Of a stretch of DNA of 64,000 nt, positions 59,691 to 64,000 are shown piece after piece. The stretch is taken from positions 6,042,906 through 6,106,905 of the forward strand of contig NC_083649.1 of the NCBI RefSeq assembly GCF_963576545.1, read 5' to 3'. The notes below the pieces were generated by a model. It searched no databases. It saw only the letters and a list, made by a program, of their open reading frames with translations, and was not told the origin of the DNA. A program made the position numbers and the translations under genes. Position 1 is the first letter of the stretch, and every line of letters begins with the position of its first letter. Origin of the DNA: Limanda limanda (taxonomy: Eukaryota > Chordata > Actinopteri > Pleuronectiformes > Pleuronectidae).

Positions 59691-62600
59691 GTTTCTTCCT
59701 GGAGTTGCGTTTCTTCGTAGGCCGCTTTTTTAAAAAAAAATCTAAATTCCCTGTGTATTCCCAGCGAAGTCCTACATTATGTTAAATGAGGATCAGTGAC
59801 CGTGCACATGCTCGTGCACACATTCAGTCTTCTTTGTGCTCCTGCGCTCGCTTTGACTTAATTGTCCTCCCCTCTCCCGTTGCAGTGAGAAAATTTGCCA
59901 AGTGCCAAATGAAATTGAGATCAACTTAACTGTGTTAAGCAACGAGCAAAGGGGGGAGGAGGGAGAGAGAGAGAGAGAGGGAGAGAGAGGCACAGCAAAC
60001 TACACTTGACCGCTCTTGACAACAGCGCCTGCTCCCACCAAATTCACATTGATTAATTAATTAAAGTCCCTGATTAGCAAATTGACTGTCTCAGCTGATT
60101 ATCAAATTCAGTTTCTTTATTGGACGCAGCTGCCGCCTCGGAGCTTCATCTCTTCTCGGTGTCTGAGCCGACGACCACTCGGCTGAAGGAGTTCTCTGTG
60201 AACAAACAATCAGGAGTCAGGACCGGGTGAGGAGGATTCCTCTGCCAGCGTGGAAACTCACGCTCTGCACCGGGAGACCGGCTCCTGGTGTGAATCTGTA
60301 ATGTGAGACCGAAGCATCGAGCAAAAGAATCATGTCTGGGTTCTTTTTTTACTTCTTAGATACAATAAATGCACATTATTTTCCTACCGCCATTTTTTTC
60401 AGCTCCGTTTTCAGCATCAGTTGCATTTCCTTTCTGTTTATATGATGTGAAATCATGACTGTTGCATAATATATCACTTGAAATCAAGGCTGCAGTGATA
60501 TTTATCTGCATTTCCTCATTTTGGGAACGACTGGAAACGAATCTCTAAAACTGTCAATAAGAAAAACACACCATGCTTTGCAAAATGTCAATAAAATCTC
60601 TGCAAGTACGCATGTCCAATGTATTATAACTTCAGAGCAAATAGCCCAAAACATGTAAAAATCACATATTGCTTAAATCTGCCCCTCAGTTTATTCCATC
60701 TCTAGTCATTTAATATTGTGGTTTTCACTGGAAACGATTTGTGTTGTTTCTGAGGTTTTATTTGTTAGGCAGTGGAACATTCTCACATTTATAAAGTATT
60801 AAACACCAGTAAACAACACTGCAGATGATTCCTTTTTTACTTGAAACCCCCCAGAGGTTTTCAAGATGTCTCCACACATGTATTTTCGAGGCAGATCAAA
60901 TTCAAACAAAACTGTCTGCATTTAGCATTTAGCCCCTTTTTTTTTAAGGGTGAAATGAGCCTTTAATACAGCTTCCAAAATATTCATGATATTCACTGCG
61001 AGAGCTTGTAAAGCTACGTTCTCATATAGTGAAGAAATTAATTAAAAACAGCATTTTGTGATTCCAGAGAACGTCGAGCAGACATTTCCTCTTGTCTCTT
61101 GTGCATTCATGGCTGGTATGTATGCCAGCCTTTTTTTATCCGGGTCATATGATGATGTGAAACTGGGATAAAACCAGCGAACGAGACACAATCGTCTCAT
61201 TGACCCTTCAGCTGAGGATATGTTGACCTTAGGCAACATTCTTTACATCCACACAGTGCAGGCTCCACTGTGGGCCTCACAAATGACCCTGTTTACCCCG
61301 GCTGAACCAGAAGGAAGGAGCCATGCAACACACACACACACACACACAGAGACACACACACACACACGGTGGAGGTGATGGCTGGCCCGCAGTGGAGCCG
61401 ATGGGTATCTCGCTCCGTGCCTCCACTGCCGGGCGGAATGAAAAGGCCGCCAGTGTGATGGGGCCGTCGGACCACATGGACGCTCCTGTGTAGAGCCATT
61501 GTGGCCGGTGGCTTTGTCCAGATGGTTCACATACCTTTAGTCGTGCTCTGGGTGAGGAATGCGCTCCCTCGGGACAGTTCCCGACCCTGGAAACAAGGGC
61601 CAACATAAACACTCATCCCCCAACCCCCACCACGGACCTCACCTCAAATCCCCACAATCCCCGGTAGAGCTGATAATGAGGTTGCGGCAGGAAGAGGACT
61701 TAAACCAAACTTAAGGGGAAAGTGTCACAGCACCTTAAAGTGCACCGGGTGACTTTTCTTTTAGGTATTTCCATCCTTTCCCTGCAGGTTTGAGCGTGAC
61801 ACATTTCAGACAGAATTAAGAATGACAAAAAAAGTGGTGCGTCACATGATAGCATTTGGGAGGAAGGGGGGTGTGTGTGCGTGCGGGTGTGCGTGAGGGA
61901 TTATAGCCCCGACTAATTACCTTGTAAAATGCCATTCCCTCCATTTAAAACACAGCAATGCCACAATTCCAATAAACAAGCATTATTCCACACAAAGAGG
62001 CAGCGAGATCTCGGCCTGGAAGCCTCGGCTCCAGCTGCCTCGTAAACAGCGGTCGTCATGGACGCATGATTTTGTTCCATTTTTATCAGAGCGAGTATAA
62101 AAACGCGAGTATTTATATTTGAGCTATCTTTTGAACGAGGGAGTGGGGAACAAATTCCACACAAGTGTATTTCAATGCTCTTTAAGATGAGTGTTTATTT
62201 TGACATATTGCGACATGGAATGAGGAATTAGATTTTCTCCTGTTCACGATGCAGCTCTGTGCTCTTGTCTCTGCTCGTAGCTCTGACGGGCTCGGGCTAA
62301 TAACAGGAGGAATAGAATAACATTTCTGTGTTCCTCGACGCGTTAAAGCCAAATGAGAGGCAGAGCTAAATGTATTTTGAGGACGAGAAGAAAGGAAAAA
62401 CGCGTCATTTGCCCGACCAGACCAGACCGAGGGGCGACAGCGGCACGGAGTCGGTGACGTGAGACGCCCGAGTCGCCGCTGCAGTCCAGGGAATCTGTCA
62501 GTTTTTTGACTTGAGCGATAAGGGTTTGCTCTGAAAAGTTTGAGGACAGCTGGGTGTCCCCTGACTGAAGCTTTGTGGCTTTGCTGCTCTCTGTAGCTCG

Positions 62601-64000
62601 CTGCCAGACGGGATGAAAGCAAGTCGAATCCACAGCTCAGAACGTCTGAAATGTTTTGATAAATCTCTCCCTCATCAATTCTTCTGTGGGAACACGTACT
62701 GCTACTGCCAGGGGTTCAGGGATCCTCGTGAAAAATGTTTGTTTTTTTCCTGATAGAAGGGAACGTTCGACAATATTTAGCGGATATTTAAATTCTAAAG
62801 CATCAAAGCAAGTAGGTCTGCGGTGAGGTAATAGACGAGAGGTGTAAATCAGCCTGTGTGATGAAAGAAAACGGGAAATCAGGCTCCGGGTTAAAAGAAA
62901 AGCTCAAAGCCGGGCAGACGTTCGTTTTCTCTCCTTCTTCTCCTCCTCTTCTCTTCCTCCTCTTCTTCCTCCTCCACCGGTATGGAGGCCCGCGCTCCCT
63001 TGCACATCTGTCGGCATGTATCCGCCGCTCAATCGCTCTCACTGGGCCGCGGCGGGTTCCCTAACAGCTCAGTATGGCTCTTCCATTAATCAAAGACACT
63101 TCCAGTGTCCCATTACAGAAACACTGCTACTCGGCCTGTCTGAAGCTGACAGCTCGCCAATTCATCTTCGGGGGAGGAAAAAAAAAAGCCATTGTGGCAC
63201 GCCAGTCGCCTTTACCTGTTCAAACGAAGGGCTGTTAAGAGCGCAGGAAGACCCCTCTGAAATTGTTTTCTCTAGGTCAGGCAAACAACAAAAAAGGTAA
63301 ATTGCTTGTCTCAGGTAACACACAGGAGGAGCCGGCGGTGGCAGCGGGTTGTGGGGGAGGGAAGGGGGGGGTATCGGGTGGAGGAGAGGGTCAGCGAGGA
63401 AATAAGAGGATGGAGATGTGTTTGTTAAGAAGCTGACTCCAATGATGCTGCAAGGGGATGAAATGCACCGATGCAGTTTACCGAAACGGCCTAAACACTG
63501 TCCTGACACCGAGGAGGAACCCGCTGCCGAGGCAGGCTGCCACTAAGTGCACCTCCTTACGCCCCCCCGCTGCCTCACAGTGGCAGCTGGGGGGGTTCGG
63601 GCTTTTTGAGGCAGAGATCGAGTACAAACGGAGAAAAACGGACAGAATTCACAAAGGGATTTTTACTTTTTGAAGGTTTTCACGTTGCCGTTTCTTAAAT
63701 AAGAATCATTCATAAGGCAAAGTCAAAAATTTGATGACGCGGAAAAATTATGTCGATGGTTTGTGATCCATAGGAGGAGGGAGGCTATGTCAAATGTCAA
63801 AGCTTTGATGAAACGGCTATAGATACTGTATTTCTTTTTATACCTTGTCACCAAGACGAGATAATTACACATTAATACACAGCTTGAAATGCCAGATAGA
63901 GTGACTGCAAAGAAAAAAGATATAGAAACGTGTTATTGTTTTCAAACATCGGATTAAATCGGATTAAATAATTAGATCGAGGTCGCATTTCAATTTATCA
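59691..64000. other. Intronic to window end; candidate conserved stretches
   Basis: Bases 59870-60150, 61880-62110, 62880-63240 and 63660-64000 are complex, repeat-poor sequence with TTAATTAATTAA, CAAATTGA and ACTAATTAC cores and are plausible conserved enhancers. A (GA)n tract lies at about 59966-59988 and CA tracts at 61327-61368. No zinc-finger exon was recognised, and the 146-codon minus-strand frame at 62182-62622 has no known domain. Confidence 0.35.

Larger units (their letters stand above)
32088..64000 (+). other. zbtb16: zbtb16 intron 2 (partial)
   Basis: Starts at the GTACGA donor. I found no downstream exon encoding the rest of finger 1 (expected to follow with a KLHSG-like peptide) or any other C2H2 finger up to the window end. 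A short exon of under 100 bp could have been missed by eye. A very long intron here agrees with the large intron after the BTB exon in other vertebrates. Confidence 0.7.

Noticed and set aside
1..64000. A novel multi-gene defence, biosynthetic or mobile system
   Set aside because: The window holds one vertebrate gene and non-coding DNA. No gene cluster, CRISPR array or intact mobile-element coding sequence was found.

Overview
This is eukaryotic, almost certainly teleost fish, nuclear DNA. The grounds are one intron-interrupted vertebrate gene, very sparse coding content, abundant CA/TG and purine microsatellites, and interspersed repeats of types that recur across fish genomes. There are no bacterial-style operons, and I saw no CRISPR array, rRNA gene or intact tRNA gene.

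The one secure gene is zbtb16 (PLZF), a BTB/POZ zinc-finger transcription factor on the + strand. Its first coding exon is complete: splice acceptor at 30778-30779, ATG at 30862, donor GT at 32088-32089. It encodes the BTB domain, the linker/second repression region and the first part of zinc finger 1. The remaining zinc-finger exons were not found and are presumed to lie beyond base 64000. A CpG-rich block at about 27400-28960, with a perfect CRE at 27542 and a strong splice donor at 27673, is the likely promoter and non-coding exon 1. That makes intron 1 about 3.1 kb, and the last 32 kb of the window intron 2.

Layout: 1-27400 is upstream intergenic DNA holding mobile-element remnants and local tandem repeats. 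These include a TTAA-flanked inverted-repeat element expanded inside into 251-bp repeats (7017-8113), a three-copy repeat of 505-555 bp units (9819-11391), a decayed Tc1-like transposase (11938-12710), LINE-type tails, and a fish repeat carrying a near-perfect CTCF motif (17805-18050). 27400-30779 is the promoter, exon 1 and intron 1. 30780-32087 is the coding exon. 32088-64000 is intron 2, with four tandem-duplicated blocks, a 2.2-kb-spaced duplication, a perfect 48-bp palindrome at 38322, a near-perfect long hairpin at 46484, an intronic CpG-rich block with a YY1 motif at about 48760-49090, and several complex low-repeat stretches that could be conserved regulatory DNA.

I see no convincing new multi-gene system. 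The most interesting material is non-coding: structured DNA and candidate regulatory elements around zbtb16. All conservation, binding and expression statements are inference, because no comparison could be run.
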